In this document: in pieces, positions 8,483 to 17,297 of the stretch
Layout of the letters: the number at the start of each line of letters is the position of its first letter
Position numbering within the stretch: position 1 is the stretch's first letter
NCBI GenBank assembly: GCA_013177945.1
Contig: JABLXW010000014.1
Coordinates: forward strand, 1 to 64,000
DNA from: Bacillota bacterium
GTDB taxonomy: Bacteria > Bacillota > DSM-12270 > Thermacetogeniales > Thermacetogeniaceae
Length of the DNA stretch: 64,000 bases
Reading direction: 5' to 3'
Translations under genes and position numbers: made by a program
Notes under the pieces: generated by a model
Told to the model about the DNA's origin: nothing
The model's database searches: none
The model's input: the letters and a program-made list of their open reading frames with translations, nothing else

Positions 8483-9978
8483 TAAAATCCCTCCTCTTTT
8501 TCTTCGGTGCTCTCTGCGGTTTCCGGCAGAACATCTATGTTCCTGCCTAACCAGCCGAGGTTGTAAAGCTGCTCAATCATCCGGATCAGTACGAGGTCGC
8601 GCGCCAGACGCCAATCCGGTCGCGCTACTTCATTTCCTTCCTCAAAAACCTGAATATACGGATCTAAGGTAATGAGCGGTGGATTGCCGCGTTTGACGTG
8701 GGCAAGATTAGCCTTGATCAGGGCGTTACGGAAAAGATCGTAGTTCCGCTCGCCGAAAAAGGCGGTAAAGAATCGCCGGTCGTTTTCGCCACTGACGTAA
8801 GCTGCCAGACGATCACCCAGATCCCGAATCTGCTCAATGCGCGCCTTATCCACGCCTATCACCTCCCTCAGCAAAAGTTCGGTCAGCTTCCATGAAACAA
8901 GGCTCGCCTCATCCCTTAACGAGTACAGCCGCCGCGGATCATCTTCCCGCTGGCTGCGCACCGGTATCCTCAACAAATAGCGGCGGACAAACAGCGGGGC
9001 ATTATCGGGCAGATGAAACAGGTCCTCGTACAGGAAATTCCGCCGCGGCTGGTCGCCACCCGGTTCGTCCGTTTCCTTCTTTTTTCTCTTTGCCGGAAGC
9101 ACCATTTGCCAGGCCCGTTCAGCGATCGCGTTCCATTCGCTCCGGTAGGTATCGCTTACCAGGGAGAAGAGAAAACCCGTTATTTCTAGCGGCAAATGAT
9201 AGATCTCCAGGGGCGGATTACGCTCGTCCAGCGGGTTCGATTGACCGCTATTGGTCAGGTGATAGGCCGTTACGGAGGATGGACGCCGATCCTGAGCTTC
9301 CTCCCATCGCCGCCGCTCGATTTCCAGCAGAGTCACGATGAGCAGCGTCTTCGCGGAAGATTTGGCCTCAGGCATCTTTTTATGCCCGGCTTTCTGGGCG
9401 AGGTCCAGCGCCCGGCGGTTGTACTCCAGAAAGGCCCTGGCAAAATCGTAAATGAGGTCGGGATTGTCCGAATGCACTGCCAGTAACCTGCCTCCACACT
9501 TTGCACAACCGAGCGGGAAAGCCTGCAGACACAGTATCGCCTTGGCGGCAACCGGCAATCCGGCATCGCCCCATGGATAAAAGTTAATGACGTCCTCACC
9601 TGTCAGTAGCGGGACATGCTGCCGGAAAGCACGTCCGGGAGGAAGCTTATCTGAAAAAGCAACCGCCGTCGCAGGTTCACCCGTAAAAACGCAGCGTTCC
9701 CCAGACGATCCCTCGCTGAGAGACCTCAGGAGCCTCCGGGCGTAATCTTTTCGTTTCTGAGGCTGTTTGGTAAAAGCTGGCTGGTTGAACCAGGCGTTGG
9801 TTGTAAAGGCAACGCCTAGGAAGGACTTGAGCGGCTCCCGCTGATATTCCCGCTCGATGAAATCCGCCACCGCCGCGAGGTCAGCTAGAGTAACCATGAC
9901 AGGGTCTCTTTTCCTTACGAATGCTGTAACCGTGGCCACCCCGACGTCGTACAACGGATGGCCAGTATACGAAAGCAT
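8482..9978 (-). CDS. cas8b: CRISPR-associated Cas8b1/Cst1 large subunit
   Basis: Cst1-type Cas8b of 498 residues, the large Cascade subunit that recognises the PAM and helps to recruit Cas3. Recognisable are the N-terminus SYTGHPLYDVGVATVTAF and the zinc-ribbon-like GCAKCGGRLLAVHSDNPDL (about 170-190). Cst1 with Cst2 and a Cas5t defines the Tneap variant of subtype I-B. The start has a strong GAGAGGAGGTG site. It heads the effector genes cas8b-cas7-cas5-cas3. Confidence 0.92.
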   Translation of the reverse strand: MLSYTGHPLYDVGVATVTAFVRKRDPVMVTLADLAAVADFIEREYQREPLKSFLGVAFTTNAWFNQPAFTKQPQKRKDYARRLLRSLSEGSSGERCVFTGEPATAVAFSDKLPPGRAFRQHVPLLTGEDVINFYPWGDAGLPVAAKAILCLQAFPLGCAKCGGRLLAVHSDNPDLIYDFARAFLEYNRRALDLAQKAGHKKMPEAKSSAKTLLIVTLLEIERRRWEEAQDRRPSSVTAYHLTNSGQSNPLDERNPPLEIYHLPLEITGFLFSLVSDTYRSEWNAIAERAWQMVLPAKRKKKETDEPGGDQPRRNFLYEDLFHLPDNAPLFVRRYLLRIPVRSQREDDPRRLYSLRDEASLVSWKLTELLLREVIGVDKARIEQIRDLGDRLAAYVSGENDRRFFTAFFGERNYDLFRNALIKANLAHVKRGNPPLITLDPYIQVFEEGNEVARPDWRLARDLVLIRMIEQLYNLGWLGRNIDVLPETAESTEEKEEGF

Positions 9979-10032
9979 GCTGTCACCTCCTCTCCACTGA
10001 AAAAACTTTTAAGTTTGCTTCAGGTCAAAGAT

Positions 10033-10462
10033 TCATGCATGTCCCTTTTCTGTTTCCTGACCGGTTTCTTCATCACTTGCCAGATCCATCTTTTTCACCG
10101 GCTTGACGTCACCGCCCGCCTCTCCGCCTAGCGGTTCCGCCTGCACCAGATCTCCTTTGTAGTGCCCCTCTGACCACACCTCGATATACAGCTGTTCGTT
10201 CGGGTCGTTGTCTGGCCCCATCACCGCCGCTACCCGGGCGGCGAATACCTCGCCTCTCGCGTACCGGTGGGCGAGGATGGCCGCCAGGGAGGCGCGCAGG
10301 TAGCCAAGCTGGACGCCCCAAGGAGCAACTACGGCCACGGCATGGGGATCGTGCCTGTCGAAAATAGCCTATGGCCCGTACCAGAAGCAGAAGATCCTCG
10401 CCCTCTGTGGGCCATTCGTCGATCATGCCATTCTGAACAATCTCTTTCAGGACGTCCAGCAC
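10033..10462 (-). pseudogene. HIRAN-domain protein, one frameshift
   Basis: Two adjacent frames join into one protein of about 142 residues if one base is removed from a 4-base A run at 10361-10364 (T run in the coding strand). The joined product reads EGEDLLLLVRAIGYF then DRHDPHAVAVVAPWGVQLGY, followed by a helix LRASLAAILAHRYARGE and a final strand. This is the HIRAN pattern (G-D-x-L-x-L, D-x-x-A-V-x-V, G-x-x-x-G-Y-L), a domain linked to DNA-end or damaged-DNA recognition. The C-terminal 40 residues are charged. The GTG at 10462 is preferred because AGGAGG lies 9 nt upstream. It sits between a membrane-protein gene and cas8b. The frameshift could be an indel error. Confidence 0.6.
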
Positions 10463-10483
10463 GAAAATCAGCCTCCTCACCAG

Positions 10484-10909
10484 TTAATCCTCGCCGCGCC
10501 CATGACACCAATCCGCCAGAAGCAGTGCCGCCAGAAGCCAGAGCAGGGGCGTTGAAATGCCGCCTGTACAACGATCGTCGGTTGCGCCTTCCCCTGTGTG
10601 GCCGCTCCAGGCAGACGCGAGAACGCCTATCAAGGCAAGCACTGCTCCCGTCCCGGTGAGGATCATCCAGAACCAGAAGGGCAGGCCGCACAGGGAGTGC
10701 AGGATGTAAGCAGGGATCGCCGCCAGGCCCAGGGCAAAGCCAAGCAAACCGAGGCCGGCAGCAACCAGCAGGGCAAGCAGCGCCAGCATGAGCAACAGGA
10801 CCGGGGAAAGCACAACCAGGGCGACCGCACCAAGCACCGCATAGCCGAAGGCGCGGACAGCCCATAACAGGCATTTTATGACTGTGGGCGAAAAAACGCC
10901 TGGCGCCAT
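10484..10909 (-). CDS. Hydrophobic membrane protein, unknown function
   Basis: About 141 residues with three to four membrane spans: a long Leu/Ala/Val-rich stretch (residues about 20-65), a second near ILHSLCGLPFWFWMILTGTG, then VLALIGVLASAW, and a final LLWLLAALLLADW. I do not recognise a family. ATG 10909 has AGGAG 7 nt upstream. It ends 22 bp before the HIRAN gene and lies after the WYL regulator, so these look like one unit with the cas effector genes. Confidence 0.6.
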   Translation of the reverse strand: MAPGVFSPTVIKCLLWAVRAFGYAVLGAVALVVLSPVLLLMLALLALLVAAGLGLLGFALGLAAIPAYILHSLCGLPFWFWMILTGTGAVLALIGVLASAWSGHTGEGATDDRCTGGISTPLLWLLAALLLADWCHGRGED

Positions 10910-10963
10910 ACCCACGCTCCTTTTTGCCGGCAGCGAGCGTTCTTTTCTCGCACCCTGCGCAGT

Positions 10964-11968
10964 TCATCTCCCGCTCGACGACCCCTCATATAATGCCACG
11001 ACGGCGCGGGCTTCGGCGGCCACTTCCTCCCGCAGGCTCTCTGGGGCGAGGACCTCGGCGTGGCTGCCGTACCCCATCACCCACCGCCTGACCTCCGCCA
11101 GGCCGCCGGTCCGGAAGCGGAGGATTAAACCGCCGTCCGGCAACTCTTCCACCGTCTGGGTGGCGTGCCAGCGCCGCTCCCGGATGTAGCGGGCCTGGTA
11201 GGCATCGAAGCGAACCGCAACCTCCACCGGCTCCTCCCCCCGCTCCAGCTGGAAGGCCTGCGCCATCCACTCCTCCAGGCGAAAGCCAGAGTCGCGGGTG
11301 AATCCGGAGGCCAGCACCTCCCAGCGGTCGACGCGGCCGGTATGGAAGGTGCGGTAGGCAGAGCGGAGGTGGTCGAAGGCGATCAGGTACCAGTCGCCGC
11401 CCCGGTTGTAGAGGTGGTAGGGGTCCACCACCCGCTCCTGCCAGCAGCCCCGGCTCGCGGTGTAGTAGTGGATCCGCACCTGGCGCCGCTCCTGGATCGC
11501 GCGGTGCAGGTCGAGGAGAAAATCCTCCCGCGCCCCCAGGGTGGGAAGGGAAGCAAAGGCATAGCACTCCCGCAGCTCCTCCAGGTTTACCTCCACCGGT
11601 GCCCTGAGGCTGCCTGTGATTTTGGCAACTGCCGAGCGCAGGGCGGCCTCAAAGGGAGTGCCCAGGCAGCGGCGCGCCGCCTCCACGCTCAGGAAGAAGG
11701 CAAGGAGCTCCCCTTCGGTGACCATGATGCTGGGCAGGACCCAGGTCGCATCGGTGTAGTACCACCCGCCGCGTCCCCGGTCGTAGGCAAGGGGAGCCCC
11801 GAGCCTGTCGACGAGGAACTGCCGGTCCTGGTAGATGGTGCGCTCACTCACCTCCAGCTCCAGGGCCAGGCTCCGGGCGTTGGGGTAGAGTCCTGCCCGC
11901 ACCCGGCGGTCGATCTCCATGATCCGCTCAAGCTGCTGCCTCCCGGACACGCTCCTTCTCCTCCCCAT
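10964..11968 (-). CDS. WYL-domain transcriptional regulator
   Basis: A 334-residue HTH-WYL protein. The N-terminal winged helix reads RRVRAGLYPNARSLALELEVSERTIYQDRQFL (quoted in parts: RSLALELEVSERTIYQD is the recognition region). The WYL domain has VRIHYYTASRG, DPYHLYNRGGDWYLIAFDH (the W-Y-L core) and a C-terminal WCX-like part ending in YGSHAEVLAPESLREEV. Such proteins often sit in CRISPR and other defence loci and repress or activate them in response to nucleotide ligands or ssDNA. Here it lies between cas6 and the effector genes, so control of this locus is likely. Confidence 0.9.
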   Translation of the reverse strand: MGRRRSVSGRQQLERIMEIDRRVRAGLYPNARSLALELEVSERTIYQDRQFLVDRLGAPLAYDRGRGGWYYTDATWVLPSIMVTEGELLAFFLSVEAARRCLGTPFEAALRSAVAKITGSLRAPVEVNLEELRECYAFASLPTLGAREDFLLDLHRAIQERRQVRIHYYTASRGCWQERVVDPYHLYNRGGDWYLIAFDHLRSAYRTFHTGRVDRWEVLASGFTRDSGFRLEEWMAQAFQLERGEEPVEVAVRFDAYQARYIRERRWHATQTVEELPDGGLILRFRTGGLAEVRRWVMGYGSHAEVLAPESLREEVAAEARAVVALYEGSSSGR

Positions 11969-12231
11969 CCCTCTATAAAACCAGAATGGCCAGAACGCCC
12001 CACTCCTTGCCAGGGCATCGGGCGTTGCCTTGCAGTCCGGCCAAGCTCAATGCTTGAACTTTTTGGCACCGGATAGACGCTCTGACAGAGCTCTGGCAGA
12101 GCAGCCGCCGGGAATCTCACGGCAGCGAGTTCGGGTTCGCTGTTTCCGAAACGGTTTGAAGCTGCAACCCCGGTTCGGCACTCTGACTTCAGTGTAGCAG
12201 AGGCCACTGCAGCCATTGTTCAGTCCGCGAC

Positions 12232-13221
12232 TCAGTCCGTAAAAATGCGCAATGCAAACTTTCCCTGGCCGAAGACCGTCCCCTTGCCCACGTGGATTAA
12301 TTCCCCGAGCAGGAGCAGGGGAAGGAAATCGCCAAGGGGCCCCTCGTAAACCGCCCTTCCTACAAAGCCCTCCAGGGGAACCCGCCGCGCCTGACGGGAG
12401 GAGTAGCGCCCAACCGTGACCCAGGAAGTCTCGTTCCGAACCAGGCGCACCTCCCCGGCGCGCCGGATAATGCCGGGGAAATCCGCTTCATAGGCGAAGC
12501 CGTGATAGAAGTAGCAGAGGGAGGAGACGCGGCGGAGCAGGCTCCGCACAACAGCGTGAAACTCCGGGGCGCGGATGGAGGCGCCTTCATGGGTGATCCG
12601 GGCGGGAGTGAGGAAGGTGGCCTCGATCCTCCGCAGGCCGTCAAGGGGGTATGCGGCGGCCCGGCTCCAGACATCTTCGGCCGCAACGGAGAGATCCCGG
12701 GGCCTTACAACCCGGTCCCCGCCGTGATAGACAACAGCGCTCACGCCGGTAAGGGGGTTGGCCGCGGCAATCTCTTCCAGGACAAAGGGCCTGCGCCCCT
12801 TTCCGATGCCGCGGCGGGAAAATTCATCAAGAGTCACGATAAAATAAGGAAGCAGGTTCCTTGCCTTCCCGAAAAGGATCAAAGCAAAGTCGAAGGCTTC
12901 ACCCGGATTGTAGGAGGTCCTGGGGTCAGGGGAGGGCTCCAGAACAAAGGGGCGGGGAATGGCATCAAAGCTGCGCAGGGCCTCGGACCCGGGCGGGGGT
13001 TCGCTTTCGAAGACCAGGGGGTAGGGGCAGTTGTGCTTCAAGGGGCACTCCTTGCACTCCCCGGCGCCGCCGGTGCAGACAAGGCGCCGGAAGGTCCCGG
13101 CAAAGCCTCCCCGGAAGGTGGAGCCCTTGTAGGGAGGAAGGAGAACGCCGTCCGCGCCGGCGCGGAAACGGATTTCGTAGCGGGCGAGGGCCAGGCCCTG
13201 CGGGCAAGGAACCAGAGTCAA
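12232..13221 (-). CDS. cas6: CRISPR endoribonuclease Cas6
   Basis: A RAMP protein of 329 residues, first of the cas genes. It cuts the pre-crRNA at the base of the repeat stem. It shows the four-Cys segment CTGGAGECKECPLKHNC (about 50-66) and PYPLVFE found in the Cas6 subfamily with an inserted zinc-like site, and the C-terminal Gly-rich loop HVGKGTVFGQGKF diagnostic of Cas6. The TTG at 13221 follows an AGGTG site. It is separated from the WYL gene by 263 bp without obvious coding content, so it may be transcribed separately. Confidence 0.93.
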   Translation of the reverse strand: MTLVPCPQGLALARYEIRFRAGADGVLLPPYKGSTFRGGFAGTFRRLVCTGGAGECKECPLKHNCPYPLVFESEPPPGSEALRSFDAIPRPFVLEPSPDPRTSYNPGEAFDFALILFGKARNLLPYFIVTLDEFSRRGIGKGRRPFVLEEIAAANPLTGVSAVVYHGGDRVVRPRDLSVAAEDVWSRAAAYPLDGLRRIEATFLTPARITHEGASIRAPEFHAVVRSLLRRVSSLCYFYHGFAYEADFPGIIRRAGEVRLVRNETSWVTVGRYSSRQARRVPLEGFVGRAVYEGPLGDFLPLLLLGELIHVGKGTVFGQGKFALRIFTD

Positions 13222-13863
13222 GAAAAAACACCTGCCCTTTTAAACAATTTCAAAACTTTAAGGAAAAATTTCAGGTAATGCCACCTGCATTTGTGATTAC
13301 CGGAAAGATCACCTCAGGCCGGGAGCGAAAGACGAGCGAAAGACGAATAGTGTCGAAAAAAGGCGAAAAGAAAAAGGCAGGGAATTCTCCCCCTGCCTGT
13401 TCGCATCCCTGCTTTTTGCCATCCTTTCGCAAGCATTTCTTTCCGGCCCTTTTCTCAATATTCTTTTTAATACTTTGAAGTGTTCTTTGAGGAGGTGTCG
13501 GGCTAATGGCATCCACTTCCTGACAAATATCCTGTTCAGGTATACTTGTTCGACACATACCGGCTATTTCCTGCTCATTTTTCATAAATTTTCAAGTTGC
13601 CCGAACTTTCAAGTTTCCCGCCTGCCTGCCCTCCTTTTGCTGATGAGATATTCAAGCATCTCCAGTGCAGCCGGATCAACGGTTCGCCTGACATCTTTCG
13701 GGTCCCTGATTCTGTCTTTGCGCGCAACCGATGGTCTGGAACACTGCAGAGAGGTGTCTCTGAATCGCGGCACCAGCACCACCCCTAAAATTTCATTAAA
13801 AAATCCTCAAAAACTTCATCAAAAAGAGCAGCCTAAACAACAACCCGCAATGCCAGCCTGCTC
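13222..13863. other. Non-coding interval upstream of cas6
   Basis: No gene is supported in these 642 bp. It contains a tandem 11-bp repeat, GAGCGAAAGAC at 13323-13333 and 13334-13344, the terminator described at 13360-13397, and AT-rich sequence next to cas6 that presumably holds its promoter. Open frames here are short and show no domain. Confidence 0.5.
13360..13397 (-). terminator. Intrinsic terminator after the macro-domain gene
   Basis: On the minus strand a 7-bp GGCAGGG/CCCTGCC stem (13391-13397 with 13376-13382) is followed by TTTTTCTTTTCGCCTTTTTT. It would end the XRE/macro transcript about 470 bp beyond the macro gene and before cas6. Confidence 0.6.
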
Positions 13864-14397
13864 CTACGGCAGGCACCGCGCCAGGGCCTGCTCGTGAATC
13901 TCCAGAGCTTCCTCGTCCCGGAGGACAAAGCGGATATGCCTGACCGACTTTAAGGAGGGAATTACTTCAGCTACCGCCCTGAAGGCCACTTCTGCCGCCT
14001 CCTCCATGGGATACCCGAACGCCCCTGTGGAAATGGCAGGAAAAGCCAGCGACGTTATTCCATGCTGATCGGCAAGCTTCAGGGCATTCCGGTAGCAATT
14101 GGCAAGCAGCTGGTCGGAGGGCCGGTCTACGCCGTAAACAGGCCCCAGGCAGTGGATGACGTAACGGTTGGGCAGGTTGTGCCCGCCGGTGATCACGGCC
14201 GTCCCCGGCCTGATCGGAGCCAGCGGCCGGCACTCTTCCTCCAGCCCCGGCCCGGCCGCCCGGTGGATCGCACCTGCCACCCCACCCCCGCGCCGGAGCT
14301 GGGCGTTGGCCGCGTTGACCACGGCGTCAAACCCTAATTGCCGGGTTATGTCCCCCAGAACACACTCGACCTTGACGCCCGATATCGTCTTCTCCAT
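13864..14397 (-). CDS. Macro-domain ADP-ribose hydrolase
   Basis: A 177-residue stand-alone macro domain related to O-acetyl-ADP-ribose deacetylases. Motifs are GDITRQLGFDAVVNAANAQL (the binding Asp and Asn), RRGGGVAGAIHRAAG, GTAVITGGHNLP, YVIHCLGPVYG, and FPAISTGAFGYPMEEAA, the phosphate loop. It binds ADP-ribose and probably reverses ADP-ribosylation. ATG 14397 has a very strong GGAGGAGG site. It lies 34 bp after the XRE gene. No DarT-like toxin is visible nearby, so a DarTG pair is not supported. Confidence 0.92.
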   Translation of the reverse strand: MEKTISGVKVECVLGDITRQLGFDAVVNAANAQLRRGGGVAGAIHRAAGPGLEEECRPLAPIRPGTAVITGGHNLPNRYVIHCLGPVYGVDRPSDQLLANCYRNALKLADQHGITSLAFPAISTGAFGYPMEEAAEVAFRAVAEVIPSLKSVRHIRFVLRDEEALEIHEQALARCLP

Positions 14398-14431
14398 CGC
14401 TTCCTCCTCCCCTCCCCTCGCTTTCAGGCCA

Positions 14432-14734
14432 TCAGTTGGGCGAGGCTGCGGCTTCCTCATGCCGGCAGCCCCCGAATCGAGAAGCGGCTTTTGCCTCATC
14501 CCGCCACCTTGCATAAATGATCTTATCGAACCCCAGCAAAAGATACTCTACCGAGACTTCCAGCAGCTGAGCAATGCGGCTCAGGAGCTCCTCTGTCAGA
14601 GGCTCGCTCCCTGATTCCACTCCTTCCCATACAACCGGAGAGACACCCGCCCTGTGTGCTGCCTCCGCGATGGACAGGCCCTGCTGCACTCTGTGTGCAC
14701 AAATGCGGATGCGGACCATCGGACTCAGCTCCAT
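14432..14734 (-). CDS. XRE-family HTH regulator
   Basis: A 100-residue protein with one Cro/C1-type helix-turn-helix at about residues 6-65: VQQGLSIAEAAHRAGVSPVV followed by EGVESGSEPLTEELLSRIAQLLEVSVEYLL. The C-terminal 35 residues have no recognisable domain. ATG 14734 follows GGGGGGTG. It is the first gene of a two-gene unit with the macro-domain hydrolase and probably controls it. Confidence 0.8.
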   Translation of the reverse strand: MELSPMVRIRICAHRVQQGLSIAEAAHRAGVSPVVWEGVESGSEPLTEELLSRIAQLLEVSVEYLLLGFDKIIYARWRDEAKAASRFGGCRHEEAAASPN

Positions 14735-15022
14735 CCTGTTCACCCCCCTGCCTGGTTTTCCCCCGCCGATCCCCTCGCCTGCCCGGCACCCTGACTTTCG
14801 CGAAACTTCTCCATGTCTTCCAGAAACTCCTTCTTCCGGCAACGGAAGAAAAGAAAAAGGTCGTGGTTTAAGATCGTGACACATCAGAAATGCCTGGTGG
14901 AATTTTTCTGCGAGTATAGCCAGACGTGTTACAACAAGTTAGAGCACTCGAAGTCAGAGCACTCATCACGGGGGCGAACAGGTAAAGATATTCCACAGGA
15001 CAATGCCCGCAAGAGTTCCAAA

Positions 15023-15433
15023 CTACGAGGTGCCCGCCGGTATGCATGTAAATCCCTGCTCGGAAAAATGTTTATCGAAAGCAAAAGCTTTTTTGATGCC
15101 CAGACGCCGCATGGTGGCAAAGCTGGCGCAATCAACCAGACTCAAATTTCTCCGGTTGGCGGTGAGCAGGGCGTTGGCGGCCTGCTGGTGAAGGGAATCA
15201 TCGATCCATTCCAACTGCAGGACGGGAAAAACGTCTTCATGAAAAGCCCTCACTGCCGCCATGCCTAACCGGTGCTGCGCCAGGGTATAGGTCTCCACCA
15301 GCACGTAACTGTTGCAGACAATGGCCTCGCGGGACTCCAGCAGTTCAGTCCATACTTTTTTTGCCGCTTCGTGGTTTTCGTCGTCGGCGTCCAGAACGGC
15401 CAGAAAAGCCGAGGTATCCACGTAAACACTCAT
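15023..15433 (-). CDS. vapC: PIN-domain toxin VapC
   Basis: A 136-residue PIN ribonuclease. Acidic metal ligands are visible at VYVDTSAFLAVLDADD (first Asp), LVETYTL (Glu), and the SLVDCASFATMRRLGIKKAFAFDKHF region (two Asp). VapC toxins cleave tRNA or rRNA when freed from the antitoxin. Its ATG overlaps the antitoxin stop by 4 bases (ATGA), the usual coupled arrangement. Confidence 0.92.
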   Translation of the reverse strand: MSVYVDTSAFLAVLDADDENHEAAKKVWTELLESREAIVCNSYVLVETYTLAQHRLGMAAVRAFHEDVFPVLQLEWIDDSLHQQAANALLTANRRNLSLVDCASFATMRRLGIKKAFAFDKHFSEQGFTCIPAGTS

Positions 15434-15678
15434 TTGTCAAAAGCCTCCGCAAGGTACCTGTCGTGGTTAGCCGCCAGATCTCCCGTACCGGAGCGGAAAC
15501 GGCCGGCAACAGCGGCAGCGCGCCGGATTCGTTCTGTTGGCTCCGGACCCACTGAAGAAGCAAGCGCCTGATCGATGCACCGGCGGATTAACTCGGCGAG
15601 GGAAACGCCTTCCGCGGCCGCCCGGACCTTCAAGGCGGCAACCTGCCGCTCGGTAAGCTGAATCTGAGTTCGCAGCAT
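15430..15678 (-). CDS. Ribbon-helix-helix antitoxin for VapC
   Basis: An 82-residue protein starting MLRTQIQLTERQVAALK, a CopG/Arc-type ribbon-helix-helix (strand RTQIQLT, helices to about residue 40), with a C-terminal toxin-binding tail ending DRYLAEAFDK. It should bind its own promoter and neutralise VapC. ATG 15678 is chosen because it begins the RHH strand; a longer frame upstream starts inside the promoter region. Confidence 0.85.
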   Translation of the reverse strand: MLRTQIQLTERQVAALKVRAAAEGVSLAELIRRCIDQALASSVGPEPTERIRRAAAVAGRFRSGTGDLAANHDRYLAEAFDK

Positions 15679-15709
15679 TTCTATCACTTCCAACAGCATG
15701 ATTGCATTT

Positions 15710-15738
15710 ATGATAACATTATGTCGGCCCGGTGTCAA
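15710..15738 (-). promoter_or_regulatory. vapBC promoter
   Basis: On the minus strand TTGACA (15733-15738) and TATCAT (15710-15715) are separated by exactly 17 bp. The start point would lie about 25 bp upstream of the antitoxin ATG. The TTATCATAAATG segment over the -10 could be the autoregulatory operator. Confidence 0.7.
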
Positions 15739-15804
15739 CGACTCTCTTTGGGGCAGTCTTGATATGGAAGACAGGAGAGTGCCGACCGGCTCTCGAGCGG
15801 GCGG

Positions 15805-16836
15805 CTATTTACGGGGAAGGCCCAGGTCGGGAGCGGCCGGAAACTGCTGTTGGTAGCTGTAAACAATCCGGGAGATTTCGGCGATGTTGCGGAAGCCGGT
15901 GTCCTCGTCAGGTATTCCCTTTGACATGACCACCAGGATGTAGGGGCGCCTGCCGAAGACGATCCCCATGTCGTCGGCGACTCCGTGGATGCTCCCTTCT
16001 TTATGAGCTACCTGCAGGTCGGCGGGGAGCCTTCCCGGCAGTCCGACATGGAAGATGGTATGGGAAAGGTCGTCGATGAGCCTCCCGCCCTCCCCCGGGT
16101 TCTCCATCGCGAACCTGGCAACCGCCTCCGCAAAAGCTCCCAGGTCCCGGGCCGTTGATGAGTCGCTTCCGTAAGGCCCGGTTGTTTCCGGGCCGATGCT
16201 CTGAATAAAATTCATGACATTTTCATAGCCCAGCGAGCGCACCAGCATGTTGTGGGCAATGTTGTCGCTGATCGTTATGGAAACAGTAGCCAGGCAGCGC
16301 AGGGAAAAGGTGTCTCCATCCCTTGCTGTATACTGGAGGGCTCCCGCTCCCCCCTGGTAGTCGGCCGCCGCCTGGTAGCGGACGCGGTCGTACCAGTGCA
16401 GTCTCCCCTCCGCCACCTGCCGGTACAGGTAAAGGACCACCGGCACCTTGATGCAGCTGGCCGGGGGAATGGGCACCCTCTCGTTGATCCCCCACACCTG
16501 ACCTGATGCCAGATCCTTAAAGTAAACGGCATAGATCCCCTCCAGCGTTCCCAGGTACCTGCCAACCTCCTGTTTGAGGGGCCCGTAATCCGGCCGGTCG
16601 AGCCAGGGCGGCAGGGGTTTGAACCGGGGGCCGGGCAGGCGCCCCTGCAGCAGGATCAGGAGCAGGACCAGGACTGCCAGGGAAGAGGCGATAATCAGCT
16701 TTTCGAATCCAAACCGCCCGGTGCCGGACCTCTCAGGAGTTCTTTTCAACGCAGACACGGTAGAGGGATCACCTGCTGCTTTCTCTTGCACCCTTCTAAC
16801 TTTCCTGCTTTCTATTAGCATCCCTCGCCGCAGCAA
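15805..16836 (-). CDS. Class A beta-lactamase-like serine hydrolase, membrane-anchored
   Basis: A 343-residue protein with a basic cytoplasmic N-terminus, one membrane anchor (LIIASSLAVLVLLLILLQG, about 47-65) and an extracytoplasmic beta-lactamase fold. The catalytic S-x-x-K is PPASCIKVPVV, the SDN loop is ISDNIAHNML, and the KTG equivalent is HKEGS. It may be a beta-lactamase or a D,D-peptidase-like cell-wall enzyme; the KEG variant and the retained membrane anchor are more common in the latter. It is transcribed alone. Confidence 0.85.
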   Translation of the reverse strand: MLRRGMLIESRKVRRVQEKAAGDPSTVSALKRTPERSGTGRFGFEKLIIASSLAVLVLLLILLQGRLPGPRFKPLPPWLDRPDYGPLKQEVGRYLGTLEGIYAVYFKDLASGQVWGINERVPIPPASCIKVPVVLYLYRQVAEGRLHWYDRVRYQAAADYQGGAGALQYTARDGDTFSLRCLATVSITISDNIAHNMLVRSLGYENVMNFIQSIGPETTGPYGSDSSTARDLGAFAEAVARFAMENPGEGGRLIDDLSHTIFHVGLPGRLPADLQVAHKEGSIHGVADDMGIVFGRRPYILVVMSKGIPDEDTGFRNIAEISRIVYSYQQQFPAAPDLGLPRK

Positions 16837-17297
16837 TTTTATTAGATCACCGTGTAGTTCCCCTCTTTAAACTACCGCGGCGGATGGGGCTGCGTTCGGC
16901 CCAGAAGACATGACCCAGGGGAGCAGGCTTCAGATCCGGTAAAAAACTTTAACCAATCAGATTTATTTCATCTGCTTCCTTGAAGTAACGTTTGATCTTT
17001 TACATTAAATTCACACAGAGGGGGCAGGCGACCATGCTTTTAGTATACCATCCAACGCTGAAAACCCCTATTAAGCAGAACCTTCTTATTTTGCTTGCAG
17101 TTATCGAATATTCTGTTCAGCACGGTAAAAACACCCGGCGGTAACCAAAATCAAACACCCCTGGTATACACTTTCCCTTAAAGAAAATGTGTCTCAGGCT
17201 TGACTTCCAAAAAAATTTTTTTGGATTACCTTTAGGGAAACATGGCTTGTATATCGGTAAATTCCATGATATACTTTGCTCAAAGGAAGGGATGCAA
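16837..17297. other. Intergenic region before the HTH-hicAB operon
   Basis: No gene is supported. The left part is the upstream side of the serine-hydrolase gene. The right part holds the promoter at 17247-17275 for the divergent HTH-hicA-hicB unit. Confidence 0.5.
17247..17275 (+). promoter_or_regulatory. Promoter of the HTH-hicAB operon
   Basis: TTGTAT (17247-17252) and TATACT (17270-17275) are 17 bp apart, 22 bp before the HTH start codon. Confidence 0.65.

Noticed and set aside
11165-12076. 303-residue plus-strand frame
   Set aside because: Antisense to the WYL gene, low-complexity composition, no ribosome site.
13864-14734. DarTG toxin-antitoxin pair
   Set aside because: The macro-domain gene is present but no DarT-like ADP-ribosyltransferase; the partner is an XRE protein.
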